The notes beneath the pieces are model-generated. The model saw nothing but the letters and a program-made list of their open reading frames with translations, did no database searches and was not told the origin of the DNA. From Sphingobacterium thalpophilum (GTDB lineage Bacteria; Bacteroidota; Bacteroidia; Chitinophagales; Chitinophagaceae), in the NCBI GenBank assembly GCA_943325035.2, contig CALPNW020000003.1, positions 1-44,718 on the forward strand: a DNA stretch of 44,718 nucleotides, in the 5' to 3' direction. The position numbers and the translations under genes were made by a program. Shown here in pieces: positions 7,919 through 15,316 of the stretch (position 1 is its first letter; each line of letters opens with the position of its first letter).

Positions 7919-8953
7919 TACCGGGCAGTTCTGGTGATAATCGATCAGTTCTATCGGCGTACGTTCTATCGTAAATCCTGTATAGGTAGCGGCTACTTCA
8001 TCCAGTACGGCTTCTATTTCTTCCATCAGCATCAGTGTAACGAGTCTTCCACGGAATTCTTTTATGCCGGGTAATCCTTTCAGGTAATTGGCATAATGTC
8101 TGCGCATTTCAAAAATGCCCACTTTAGGTCCTTTCCATTCCAGTGATTTGCGCAAATGCTTTTTACAAACTTCAACGCGTTCTTCTACCGTTGGAAAAGG
8201 AAGCATTTCCCCTGTTGCCACAAAATGTTTGATCTCGCGGAAGATCCATGGATAGCCAATTGCGGCTCTTCCTATCATAATGCCATCTACCCCGTAGCGT
8301 TCTTTGTAGGCTACTGCTTTTTGCGGACTATCGATATCCCCGTTTCCGAAAATAGGGATGTGCATGCGGGGATTATTTTTCACTTTCGCTATCAGACTCC
8401 AGTCTGCCTCGCCCTTGTACATCTGTGCCCGGGTTCTTCCATGAATGGCCAATGCCTTAATGCCTACATCCTGCAGCCGTTCAGCCACTTCTTCTATATT
8501 TCTGGTAGAATCATCCCAACCCAGTCTGGTTTTTACGGTAACCGGTAATCGGGTACTTTTTACCACGGCCTCTGTTAACCGCACCATCAGGTCTATGTCT
8601 TTCAATACACCGGCACCTGCTCCCCTCAGGGCCACTTTTTTTACGGGGCAACCGAAATTAATGTCCAGCAGATCCGGGTTGACCGTTTCTACTATTTTAG
8701 CACTTAATGAAAGGGCTTCTTCGTCTCCTCCGAATATCTGTATGCCTACCGGACGCTCATAATCGAATATATCCAGCTTGGCCCTGCTCTTAATGGCATC
8801 CCTGATCAGCCCTTCACTGCTGATGAATTCAGTATACATCAGGTCTGCACCGTTGTCTTTACACACGGCACGGAAAGGGGGGTCGCTTACATCTTCCATA
8901 GGTGCCAGCAACAGCGGAAAATCGGGAAGTATTATTTGATCTATTTTTACCAT
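7913..8953 (-). CDS. dusB: tRNA-dihydrouridine synthase (DusB-like)
   Basis: This FMN enzyme reduces uridines in the D-loop of tRNA to dihydrouridine. The TIM-barrel start LLLAPMEDVSDPPFR, the catalytic cysteine in DINFGCPVKKV (about C102), the VTVKTRLGWD and AIHGRTRAQMYKG FMN/tRNA segments and GNGDI...DGIMIGRAAIG all match DusB. Two starts are possible, ATG at 8965 or at 8953; I prefer 8953 because MVKI followed by LLLAPMEDVSD is the usual spacing. It is divergent from the CPBP protease gene across ~80 bases. It appears complete and ordinary, and is probably monocistronic. Confidence 0.93.
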   Translation of the reverse strand: MVKIDQIILPDFPLLLAPMEDVSDPPFRAVCKDNGADLMYTEFISSEGLIRDAIKSRAKLDIFDYERPVGIQIFGGDEEALSLSAKIVETVNPDLLDINFGCPVKKVALRGAGAGVLKDIDLMVRLTEAVVKSTRLPVTVKTRLGWDDSTRNIEEVAERLQDVGIKALAIHGRTRAQMYKGEADWSLIAKVKNNPRMHIPIFGNGDIDSPQKAVAYKERYGVDGIMIGRAAIGYPWIFREIKHFVATGEMLPFPTVEERVEVCKKHLRKSLEWKGPKVGIFEMRRHYANYLKGLPGIKEFRGRLVTLMLMEEIEAVLDEVAATYTGFTIERTPIELIDYHQNCPVN

Positions 8954-9034
8954 ATTGCATTTCAAAACCTTTTATCCTTTTCAGGCCAGGTTCTTTAAAG
9001 AATTTGCGAAATTACAATCTTATTCTTCAAATCA

Positions 9035-9955
9035 ATGAATCAGAAGCCCAATCTTAACTATGCCAGCCAATTTGCCATTTTATTAGGTTTGCTGGGGTTG
9101 GCACTGATAGTCAGTAGTTTTATAATGGGATTATTTGCTACTCTGGTATTAAATACCCCCTTATCGCAGGCTGGAACAGCGCTCCTGGAGCCTCAAAATG
9201 CCAATCTGGGCAGGTTACTGAACACCGTTACCACCTTTATCGCTTTTTTTCTGCCAGCCTGGGCGGTGGCCAGAATTATCCATAAAAACCCATTTTCCCA
9301 ACTCGGGTTCAACCGTGTAATTTCTCCCAAACAAGTGAGTCTGGTAGTACTCATTACGCTGGGTGCTTTGTTTTTAGGCGGAGCACTTGGTACGTTGAAT
9401 GAGCTTATTCCTATGCCGGCAAGTTTTTTAAAGAAGGCAAGAGCGCTGGAAGAAGCCTATAAAACAACTATGCTTGCCATGGCAACCATGCATTCTTTTA
9501 CAGATTATGTATTGAGTTTAGTGGTGATTGCACTTGCCCCTGCCATTTTTGAAGAAGTGCTGTTCAGGGGCAGCATGCAAACTATTTTTATCGGATGGAC
9601 CAGAAATCCATGGACAGGGATTATTATTACTTCTATTCTTTTCAGTGCGATTCATGGTTCTTATTTTGGCTTTCTTCCCCGCTTTGGGTTGGGAATAATT
9701 TTAGGACTGGTTTATTCTATTAGTAAAAATATATGGTTGAATATTACCATGCATTTTCTGAACAATGCCATAGTGGTTTCTCAGATCTATCTGTTAACCA
9801 GAATGGGTAAACCGGTTAAAGCAGCCATGGATGAATCAATGCCAGTATGGCTTGGAGTAATTGCACTGGTATTGCTTTATTATGTATTTACCTTGTTCAG
9901 AAAAGAATCTGAACATGTTTTATTCAATCAACAACCCATTACCGGTAATGAATAG
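9035..9955 (+). CDS. CPBP family intramembrane metalloprotease
   Basis: This 306-residue multi-pass membrane protein has about eight hydrophobic segments. The CPBP (CAAX protease and bacteriocin-processing) motifs are present: EEVLFRG with E173-E174, a later SAIHGSYFGFLPRFGLG with the metal-binding His, and MHFLNNAIV with the last His. These intramembrane proteases cleave within or next to membranes; bacterial substrates are mostly unknown, and some confer bacteriocin self-immunity. The 3' end overlaps the start of the DUF2007 gene by 8 bases, giving a translationally coupled pair, so the small protein may work with the protease. The TAG stop is at 9953-9955. Confidence 0.9.
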   Translation: MNQKPNLNYASQFAILLGLLGLALIVSSFIMGLFATLVLNTPLSQAGTALLEPQNANLGRLLNTVTTFIAFFLPAWAVARIIHKNPFSQLGFNRVISPKQVSLVVLITLGALFLGGALGTLNELIPMPASFLKKARALEEAYKTTMLAMATMHSFTDYVLSLVVIALAPAIFEEVLFRGSMQTIFIGWTRNPWTGIIITSILFSAIHGSYFGFLPRFGLGIILGLVYSISKNIWLNITMHFLNNAIVVSQIYLLTRMGKPVKAAMDESMPVWLGVIALVLLYYVFTLFRKESEHVLFNQQPITGNE

Positions 9956-10154
9956 CTGGACCAAAATTTTTGCAACAAGAAGTATTGCTGAGGCAAGCAT
10001 TATTCAGGGTATGCTGGAAGAGAACCAGATTCCGGTTCAGCAACTGAACAAACAAGACAGCAGTTATTTAAATTTCGGAGACATTGAATTGTATGTACCT
10101 GCACATTTAAAAGATATGGCTGTTCAGCTGGTGCAACAAAGCCTCTTGAATTAG
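9948..10154 (+). CDS. DUF2007 family small protein
   Basis: This 68-residue protein starts at the ATG at 9948, inside the end of the CPBP gene; longer in-frame starts read through the protease gene and are not used here. The pattern TKIFATRSIAEASIIQGMLEENQIP followed by an ELYVPAHLKDMAVQLV tail is the compact alpha-beta fold of DUF2007, which has been called a putative signal-transducing domain and is found in many Bacteroidota. The molecular role is not known. The overlap with the protease gene suggests coupled translation. It is followed by ~70 non-coding bases before cdsA. Confidence 0.85.
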   Translation: MNSWTKIFATRSIAEASIIQGMLEENQIPVQQLNKQDSSYLNFGDIELYVPAHLKDMAVQLVQQSLLN

Positions 10155-10225
10155 GATGCTCTAATAAAGGTGCATGGCGGAAATACTGTTCAATTCTCAA
10201 TACTTAACTCTACATTCGTAATTCT

Positions 10226-10915
10226 ATGGCACTCAATATCAATACATTAAAAACCCGGGCCCTAACAGCTGTTGTATTTGTAGCGGTAATGCTGGGTGGA
10301 ATGATGTACAGCCAATGGAGCTTCCGATTCCTGTTTTTGCTGGTACAGGTGGGGTGTATTTTTGAGTTCATCCGTTTAATCCAGCAAATTGATGCAGGGT
10401 ATGCTAAATTTCCTTTTCCGGTTTTAAAATATCTTTCATGGGGACTGTTGTATTTGTCTCTGCCCTTCTCATTAATGCGGGATTTGTACATAGACAGTCC
10501 TGAATATTTTACAGGGCCCAACTGGATTCTTCCGATGATCATTATTGCTTCTATCTGGGTGAACGATACGATGGCTTATTTTGTAGGTTCCCTGTTTGGT
10601 AAAACACCCCTGTCTGCAGTGTCTCCGAAAAAAACCTGGGAAGGCACCATTGGCGGGGCTTTGCTGGCTGTAATTGTAGTTACCCTTGGGGCCCGTTTGA
10701 TCTGGAATTTTTCCGTGACGCCTTTGCTGCTGATCTCAGGCACGGCTTCTGTTGCAGGAACTGTAGGCGACTTGCTGGAGAGTAAGCTCAAGAGAATGGC
10801 AGGAGTTAAAGACAGTGGCCAGATCATGCCGGGTCATGGTGGATTTCTGGACCGGTTCGATTCTTTATTGATTGCAATCCCTGCCGTATGGTTGGTTTTG
10901 TTTCTTTTTTTATAA
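10226..10915 (+). CDS. cdsA: Phosphatidate cytidylyltransferase
   Basis: CdsA joins CTP and phosphatidic acid to make CDP-diacylglycerol, the precursor of phosphatidylethanolamine and phosphatidylglycerol. The 229-residue protein has several hydrophobic helices. It contains SPKKTWEGTIGG (about 132-143) and the family signature GDLLESKLKRMAGVKDSG followed by PGHGGFLDRFDSL (about 182-214), which carry the metal-binding aspartates. It is somewhat shorter than the usual 260-280 residues because the N-terminal region has fewer helices, but all core motifs are there. It is followed 43 bases later by psd, so two steps of phosphatidylethanolamine synthesis are adjacent; the intervening serine step (PssA) is not in this window. 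Confidence 0.93.
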   Translation: MALNINTLKTRALTAVVFVAVMLGGMMYSQWSFRFLFLLVQVGCIFEFIRLIQQIDAGYAKFPFPVLKYLSWGLLYLSLPFSLMRDLYIDSPEYFTGPNWILPMIIIASIWVNDTMAYFVGSLFGKTPLSAVSPKKTWEGTIGGALLAVIVVTLGARLIWNFSVTPLLLISGTASVAGTVGDLLESKLKRMAGVKDSGQIMPGHGGFLDRFDSLLIAIPAVWLVLFLFL

Positions 10916-10958
10916 TCATTCCCCTTTACGATTTACATTTACCGTTCAATTTTAACCA

Positions 10959-11615
10959 ATGACAATACATAAAGAAGGATATAAAACAATTGCTGTAACC
11001 GCACTGGTAGTTGGAATTTTTAACCTGGTATCTTTCAGCTTTCTGAACGAACAATGGCCATGGTTATCCATTGCCTTATTTGTAGCAACATTCGGATTGT
11101 TGCTGTTCATCATTTCTTTTTTTAGAATTCCCAACCGGGTGTATACCATTAATGACAACCAGATCATTAGCCCCTGTGATGGAAAAGTAGTGGTGATCGA
11201 AGAAATTACGGATGTAGAATATTTCAAAGACAGAAGAATACAGATCAGTGTTTTTATGAGTCCTGCCAATGTGCACGTCAACCGAAACCCGATGAACGGG
11301 GAAGTGGTATACAACCAATACCATAAAGGCAAGTACCTGGTAGCCTGGCACCCGAAATCCTCTACCGAAAATGAACGCTGGAGTATTGCGGTAAAAAACA
11401 GCCATGGTGAAATTCTGTATAAACAAATTGCAGGTGCATTGGCCAAAAGGATCTGCAACTATACCTCAGTAGGGGATCAGGTGAAACAGGCCGATGAGTA
11501 TGGATTTATCAAATTTGGCAGCAGGGTTGATATTTTACTGCCTGTTGGAACCAAGATCAATGTAGGCCTCAATGAGGTGGTTAAAGGGGGCGTTACGGTT
11601 CTTGCTACCTGGTAG
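10959..11615 (+). CDS. psd: Phosphatidylserine decarboxylase proenzyme (short form)
   Basis: Psd decarboxylates phosphatidylserine to phosphatidylethanolamine. The 218-residue protein has two N-terminal membrane helices (about 10-55), then SPCDGKVVVIEE, MSPANVHVNRNP and HPKSSTENER, typical of the short archaeal/Bacteroidota form. The self-cleavage site is FGSRVDILLP: S188 would become the pyruvoyl group on the small C-terminal subunit of 31 residues. The order cdsA-psd suggests an operon. The gene is followed by a small hairpin and a T-run. Confidence 0.93.
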   Translation: MTIHKEGYKTIAVTALVVGIFNLVSFSFLNEQWPWLSIALFVATFGLLLFIISFFRIPNRVYTINDNQIISPCDGKVVVIEEITDVEYFKDRRIQISVFMSPANVHVNRNPMNGEVVYNQYHKGKYLVAWHPKSSTENERWSIAVKNSHGEILYKQIAGALAKRICNYTSVGDQVKQADEYGFIKFGSRVDILLPVGTKINVGLNEVVKGGVTVLATW

Positions 11616-11637
11616 ACTTGTATTGGCCGATTTTAAC

Positions 11638-11658
11638 AAGCTATTTAAGCTTTTTTTA
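11638..11658 (+). terminator. Short hairpin with T-run after psd
   Basis: AAGCT (11638-11642) and AGCTT (11648-11652) form a 5-bp stem with a 5-base loop, directly followed by a run of T. It sits 22 bases after the psd stop and is plausible but weak. Confidence 0.4.
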
Positions 11659-11703
11659 ATCTAATTCGGTAGCTTTAAATATCATTTAATTAAAAAAACA
11701 CAT

Positions 11704-11916
11704 ATGAAAAAATTATTGGTATTAGCAACAGCAGCATTCTTATTCAGTGGTGTTGCATTTGCACATGGTGGTGATGGCAAGAAATGTGCTAAGTCTAAAG
11801 AATGCGGTAAAGAGATGAAGGACTGCAAAATGAAAGAGGGCAAAGACATGAAAGATTGCTGTAAAAAAGAAGCTGCAAAGACTTCCACAACAAAATCTGA
11901 TTCTAAAAAGAACTAG
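11704..11916 (+). CDS. Small exported Cys/Lys-rich protein
   Basis: This 70-residue product has a clean Sec signal peptide (residues 1-20, ending VAFA) and a mature part of ~50 residues with five Cys, many Lys, and His in the first mature residues (HGGDGKK). The Cys spacing is C-x6-C-x6-C-x10-CC, interleaved with repeats of the type KEMKDCK and KDMKDCC. Repeated Met, Cys and a leading His suggest a periplasmic metal binder, perhaps for copper or silver, but I do not recognise a named family and this role is inference. The tail is Thr/Ser/Lys-rich and probably unfolded. It is a single gene with its own terminator 19 bases downstream. Confidence 0.75.
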   Translation: MKKLLVLATAAFLFSGVAFAHGGDGKKCAKSKECGKEMKDCKMKEGKDMKDCCKKEAAKTSTTKSDSKKN

Positions 11917-11934
11917 GCTTGTTGTAAAAAGAGT

Positions 11935-11968
11935 AAGGTCCGTTTAGTTCACTAAGCGGACCTTTTTT
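11935..11968. terminator. Strong intrinsic terminator
   Basis: AAGGTCCGTTTAG and CTAAGCGGACCTT form a 13-bp stem with one G-T wobble, a 4-base loop and a following T-run. It lies 18 bases after the stop of the small Cys/Lys-rich gene. The stem also covers the 3' end of a gene remnant on the other strand (stop at 11944-11946). Confidence 0.85.
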
Positions 11969-12129
11969 AGTATATCCTTTAATAATAATGTCTGGTCTTT
12001 GTCGGCTGTCTGAATTTTTGCTGAGTGAGACAAATCAGTAATAACACTTATTACCCTGTCTAATTCTTTTGCCGGTGTAAGCAGGTCATCCAGTAGTCCC
12101 GATTGGGTAAGCTGGTCCAGCGTTTTATA
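11944..12129 (-). pseudogene. C-terminal remnant of an unidentified protein gene
   Basis: On the minus strand a 61-codon frame without any start codon reads as normal protein with balanced composition, including LDQLTQSGLLDDLLTPAKEL, then ITDLSHSAKIQTADKDQTLL and DILKKVRLVN before TAA. It is predicted to be helical. Upstream the frame is closed by TGA at 12130-12132, and about ten bases further on lies an IS-like terminal sequence. I read it as the tail of a gene whose front was removed by insertion or deletion. I do not recognise the family. It could also be chance, but the lack of stops over 61 codons and the composition argue against that. Confidence 0.5.
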
Positions 12130-12140
12130 TCATACTAACC

Positions 12141-12194
12141 TGTTCACAGTGGCTGATGTATCATGTAAACAGTAGATGTATCATGTGAACAGTA
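12141..12194. mobile_element. Candidate IS terminus remnant (IS21-like repeats)
   Basis: The segment starts with TGTTCACAG, holds two tandem 20-mers that differ at one base (GATGTATCATGTAAACAGTA at 12155-12174 and its GTGAACAGTA variant at 12175-12194), and its last half contains TGTGAACAG, the reverse complement of CTGTTCACA at 12140-12148. A 5'-TG start and repeated ~20-bp motifs are features of IS21-type ends. No transposase genes remain nearby. It abuts the truncated gene remnant, consistent with a scar left by an element. The assignment to IS21 is an inference from layout, not from a match. Confidence 0.4.
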
Positions 12195-12229
12195 AGAAAC
12201 AGCGAGATAAACTTCAATTGGCATTGCAA

Positions 12230-12280
12230 AAAATAGTTATAAAGTATATGATGGAAGAGAACATACTGTATAACTATTTT
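12230..12280 (-). terminator. AT-rich 18-bp inverted repeat downstream of the HAD gene
   Basis: Left arm 12230-12247 and right arm 12263-12280 pair at 17 of 18 positions around a 15-base loop. On the minus strand the stem is followed by a run of T, so it can serve as terminator for the nucleotidase gene ending at 12334. It is longer and richer in A-T than a typical terminator and might belong to the mobile-element scar. Bases 12281-12333 hold nothing I recognise. Confidence 0.5.
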
Positions 12281-12333
12281 ATTTGTTAAAGGACCAACCG
12301 ATTGTAAGGAATATTTATAGAAAAACGAGAAAA

Positions 12334-13029
12334 TCAGAAGATAGATTCCAACTCTTTCAGGTGGTAGATGGTGTAAGTTGGTTTGATATCGGTAATTGCA
12401 TTGATATGATTCACGAAAACAGTGTCCAGTCCTGCATTCATACCGCCAATAATATCTGCTTCAAGATTGTCCCCGATCATAATGCTTTCTTTTTGCCCTG
12501 CACCAGCCCTTTGTAAGGCGTGGTCAAAAATTTCTTTATTGGGTTTGAGGCTATTACTCCCTTCCGAAGTGATGACCTCCTTGAAAAAAGATCCGATATT
12601 GCTTTTTTCCAGTTTATGGTATTGCACTTTCTCAAAACCGTTGGTGATCAGGTGCATTACATACCCTTTGTTTTTCAGGTAAGTAAGTATTTCGTGCGTA
12701 TAGGGGAAGAGGCTGTTTTTGGTGGGTAGGATGTCCAGAAATTTTACCCCCATAGATCGTGACAGGGATTCGTCGGCGATCTTATAGTCTAGTAAAGACA
12801 ACCACATTCTTTTCCATCTTAACTCATCCTGTTTGATCAGACCTTTGGAATACTTCTCCCATAAATGATGATTGTGCTGACTGTATTTTTCAAAAAACTC
12901 GTTAAAATCCGCAATACCCCTTTTATTCAGTTCATGACCGGTATAGATATCATGCATGGCCTCCCTGGAGTTGGTGTCAAAATCCCATAATGTGTGATCC
13001 AGATCAAAGAATAAATGTTCGTATTGCAT
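12334..13029 (-). CDS. YjjG-type noncanonical pyrimidine nucleotidase (HAD family)
   Basis: The 231-residue HAD phosphatase begins MQYEHLFFDLDHTLWDFD, with nucleophile D9 and D11. The WDFD signature is that of the YjjG/YfnB subfamily that removes phosphate from noncanonical pyrimidine nucleotides to clean the pool. Motif II (HLITNG, Thr), motif III Lys in SLKPNKEIFDHAL and motif IV IMIGDNLEADIIGGMNAG are all present. The cap domain sits between motifs I and II (about residues 20-90). It is divergent from the SDR gene over ~75 bases. It appears complete; exact substrate preference cannot be read from sequence. Confidence 0.9.
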   Translation of the reverse strand: MQYEHLFFDLDHTLWDFDTNSREAMHDIYTGHELNKRGIADFNEFFEKYSQHNHHLWEKYSKGLIKQDELRWKRMWLSLLDYKIADESLSRSMGVKFLDILPTKNSLFPYTHEILTYLKNKGYVMHLITNGFEKVQYHKLEKSNIGSFFKEVITSEGSNSLKPNKEIFDHALQRAGAGQKESIMIGDNLEADIIGGMNAGLDTVFVNHINAITDIKPTYTIYHLKELESIF

Positions 13030-13069
13030 GGGGTAAAGTTAAGTGAAGACCGTTAAATCACAGATGTTG

Positions 13070-13077
13070 TAGATTTG
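13070..13077 (+). promoter_or_regulatory. Bacteroidota -7 element before the SDR gene
   Basis: TAGATTTG matches the TAnnTTTG consensus exactly and lies 26 bases before the SDR start codon, a fitting distance. No TTTG -33 element is visible at the right spacing. Confidence 0.4.
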
Positions 13078-13103
13078 AATACTTTTAACGAATAATCTTT
13101 CTC

Positions 13104-13802
13104 ATGAACATTATAATTACAGGTGCTTCTAAAGGAATCGGAAAGGCCATTGCCCAGCAGTTTGCAGCAGCAGGCCACACTATTCTTTTATGCAGCAGGG
13201 GTGAAAAAAGTCTGTATGATGCAGTAGCGGATCTTCAGACCCGTTTTCCGGACAGTACCGTAAAAGGGATGGTTACTGATATGCGTATTCAGGAAGAAGT
13301 AAAGAAATTCGCCAACTGGTGTCTTAAGCATGGTACAACGGATATGCTGATCAACAATGCAGGCCAGTTTGTACCTGGCAGCATTCAGGAGGAAGCAGAT
13401 GGTATACTGGAACAAATGATTGAAGTGAATTTGTACAGCGCCTATCATTTAACCAGGGCTTTATTGCCCTCCATGATCCATGCAGCAAAAGGCCATATAT
13501 TCAATATTTGCTCAATTGCCTCACTGAATGCTTATACCAACGGAGGCAGTTACAGCATCAGTAAATTTGCGATGCTGGGCTTCAGTAAAAACCTGCGCGA
13601 AGAATTAAAAACAAAAGGGATTAAAGTGACTGCTGTTTATCCGGGCGCTACGCTCAGTGCCAGCTGGGATGGATTTGATATAGACCCCAAACGCGTTATG
13701 GAAGTAGACGATATTGCTAAAATGGTTTTTGCTGCTGCTACTCTGTCGCCGATGGCCGTGGCAGAAGATATTATTCTGCGTCCGCAGCTGGGGGATCTGT
13801 AA
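13104..13802 (+). CDS. Short-chain dehydrogenase/reductase
   Basis: This classical SDR of 232 residues carries the nucleotide-binding TGASKGIG (6-13), CSRGEKSL after the second strand (an Arg at this place favours NADPH), the structural NNAG near residue 90, a catalytic Ser in CSIAS, and YSISKFAM with the catalytic Tyr and Lys. It ends PQLGDL, as many YdfG-like and 3-oxoacyl reductase-like proteins do. The substrate cannot be assigned. It is followed by a cupin gene 74 bases downstream on the same strand; a shared transcript is possible but not shown. Confidence 0.9.
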   Translation: MNIIITGASKGIGKAIAQQFAAAGHTILLCSRGEKSLYDAVADLQTRFPDSTVKGMVTDMRIQEEVKKFANWCLKHGTTDMLINNAGQFVPGSIQEEADGILEQMIEVNLYSAYHLTRALLPSMIHAAKGHIFNICSIASLNAYTNGGSYSISKFAMLGFSKNLREELKTKGIKVTAVYPGATLSASWDGFDIDPKRVMEVDDIAKMVFAAATLSPMAVAEDIILRPQLGDL

Positions 13803-13876
13803 CAGCATGAAATGTCGTTTTTGTACCACTAAAACAGGTTGATTCTGTTGCAATTTCATGGTCTAAAACCAATGAT

Positions 13877-14434
13877 ATGCAACGAAAAGAATTTTTAACC
13901 AGATCTGCCCTTGCCATACCTGCATTGGGCTTTTTACCTTCGGCATTTGCAAAAACTACCGGTGGAACGGCAGCCAAACCATTTGTGGTAGATGCCGGAA
14001 AATCCAGATTCGGAGAAGTGGTTAAATTTTTAGGCGTACACCCTAATGATTTAAAAATTTCCGGAAAAGATACCGGTGGTCAGTTATCTGTATTTGAATA
14101 CATCGGATCTGCTCAAGTGGGCCCGATGCTGCACATCCATTTTAACCAGGATGAAATATTTACCGTTACCGAAGGGAGTTACCGGTTTGTAGCAGGTGAT
14201 GAAACCCATGTACTTACTGCAGGACAAACCATATTCCTTCCGCGTAATATTGCCCATACCTGGATTCAGCTTACTGATAGCGGCAGGATGATCTACTTTT
14301 TGCAACCTGCCGGTAAAATGGAGGAGTTCTTTAATTATATGAACAACCTGAAAGGAAGACCTTCCGACGAAGAGATGAATCGCATTCATGCAGCGCATGA
14401 TATGAAAGTGGTTGGCCCGCCGTTGGAATTATAA
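13877..14434 (+). CDS. Exported cupin domain protein
   Basis: The 185-residue protein begins with an RKEFLTRSALAIPALGFLPS leader (Sec- or Tat-like, though without a twin arginine) ending near AFA at residue 26. A single cupin barrel follows at about residues 55-150: GPMLHIHFNQDEIFTVTEG supplies two His and a Glu as metal ligands, and LPRNIAHTW supplies the third His. It may be a periplasmic metal-dependent enzyme or a binding protein; the family is too broad to name a reaction. The next gene is an AraC regulator 33 bases downstream, so the regulator may act on, or be co-transcribed with, this gene. Confidence 0.83.
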   Translation: MQRKEFLTRSALAIPALGFLPSAFAKTTGGTAAKPFVVDAGKSRFGEVVKFLGVHPNDLKISGKDTGGQLSVFEYIGSAQVGPMLHIHFNQDEIFTVTEGSYRFVAGDETHVLTAGQTIFLPRNIAHTWIQLTDSGRMIYFLQPAGKMEEFFNYMNNLKGRPSDEEMNRIHAAHDMKVVGPPLEL

Positions 14435-14467
14435 TTTTTTTGTAAATTAGAGGTAAGTAATCATCAT

Positions 14468-15316
14468 TTGATCTTAAAAGACTTTATACCGGCACCGGAT
14501 GTACAGGAATTTATTCAACTGTACAGAATTGTTCATCTTGTTTTTGACAATGGCGAAGCCATTCCCGCTAAAGCCTATCCACCCCGGCCCGAACAGTGTC
14601 TGGCTTTTTATCCGTATGACCGGGAGACAGTGGATTTTGCCGGTTCCCGAAAACAGGTTGCTGATTTACCGGTGGTTCTGTACGGTCAGTTTACGGAAGT
14701 TACTCACCGTTCTATCGGCAACCAGTTTTTAGTGGTACAGATTATTTTTAATCCGGGTGCCTTATACCGGTTAACAGGAATTCCGGCAGATGAATTAACC
14801 AATCAGTATTTAGATGCCGGTACTGTATTTAATTCGATCATACACGAAGTGAATGAGCAATTGTTTCTGGCAAAAGATTACCCGCAAATGATTGCGGTGG
14901 CCGATGAATTGGTGAGAACATTGATCAGGCACAAAAAAAAATCAGTATTACCCATTGATGAAGTCTGTTTAAAGATGCTTACCAGTGACAATGACTATAG
15001 TATTGATGAAATCGCAAAACAGGCGTGCTACAGTAACCGGCAGCTCGAACGAAAATTCAGGGAACGTACCGGCCTTGGACCAAAAACCTTTCAGCGCGTT
15101 ATAGCCTTCGACAATGCATTCAGAATGAAAAACAGCTTTGCAGACCGGGACTGGCTAAGGATTGCTGTTGAATGCGGCTACCACGATTACCAGCATCTGG
15201 TAAAAGCGTATAAGGATTTTACGGGTCTTGCCCCTACCGCTTTTCACCGGATAGAGGAAAAAGCACCGGAAAGAAAATTCGGGTTGAACGAAGGCTTTTA
15301 TAAATCAGCTGTTTAA
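14468..15316 (+). CDS. AraC family transcriptional regulator (TTG start)
   Basis: The 282-residue protein has an N-terminal effector-type region (about 1-150; AYPPRPEQCLAFYPY is typical of the DUF6597-like sensor) and a C-terminal AraC double helix-turn-helix (about 175-265). YSIDEIAKQACYSNRQLERKF is helix-turn-helix 1 and IAVECGYHDYQHLVKAYKDFTGLAPTAF is helix-turn-helix 2 with the family signature. No ATG precedes the domain: upstream the frame closes at TAA (14432-14434). A TTG start at 14468 with AGAGG at 14449-14453 is the best choice, though the spacing is long. The stop shares bases with the stop of the opposite gene inside GTTTAAAC. Likely targets are the adjacent cupin or the flavin reductase-FAH pair; this is inference. 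Confidence 0.85.
   Translation: MILKDFIPAPDVQEFIQLYRIVHLVFDNGEAIPAKAYPPRPEQCLAFYPYDRETVDFAGSRKQVADLPVVLYGQFTEVTHRSIGNQFLVVQIIFNPGALYRLTGIPADELTNQYLDAGTVFNSIIHEVNEQLFLAKDYPQMIAVADELVRTLIRHKKKSVLPIDEVCLKMLTSDNDYSIDEIAKQACYSNRQLERKFRERTGLGPKTFQRVIAFDNAFRMKNSFADRDWLRIAVECGYHDYQHLVKAYKDFTGLAPTAFHRIEEKAPERKFGLNEGFYKSAV

Noticed and set aside
11682-11888. Antisense ORF over the small Cys-rich gene
   Set aside because: It is a shadow of the Lys-rich coding strand; the plus-strand product has a clear signal peptide and its own terminator.
12155-12194. CRISPR array
   Set aside because: Only two direct tandem units with no spacer between them; it fits a terminal repeat of a mobile element better.
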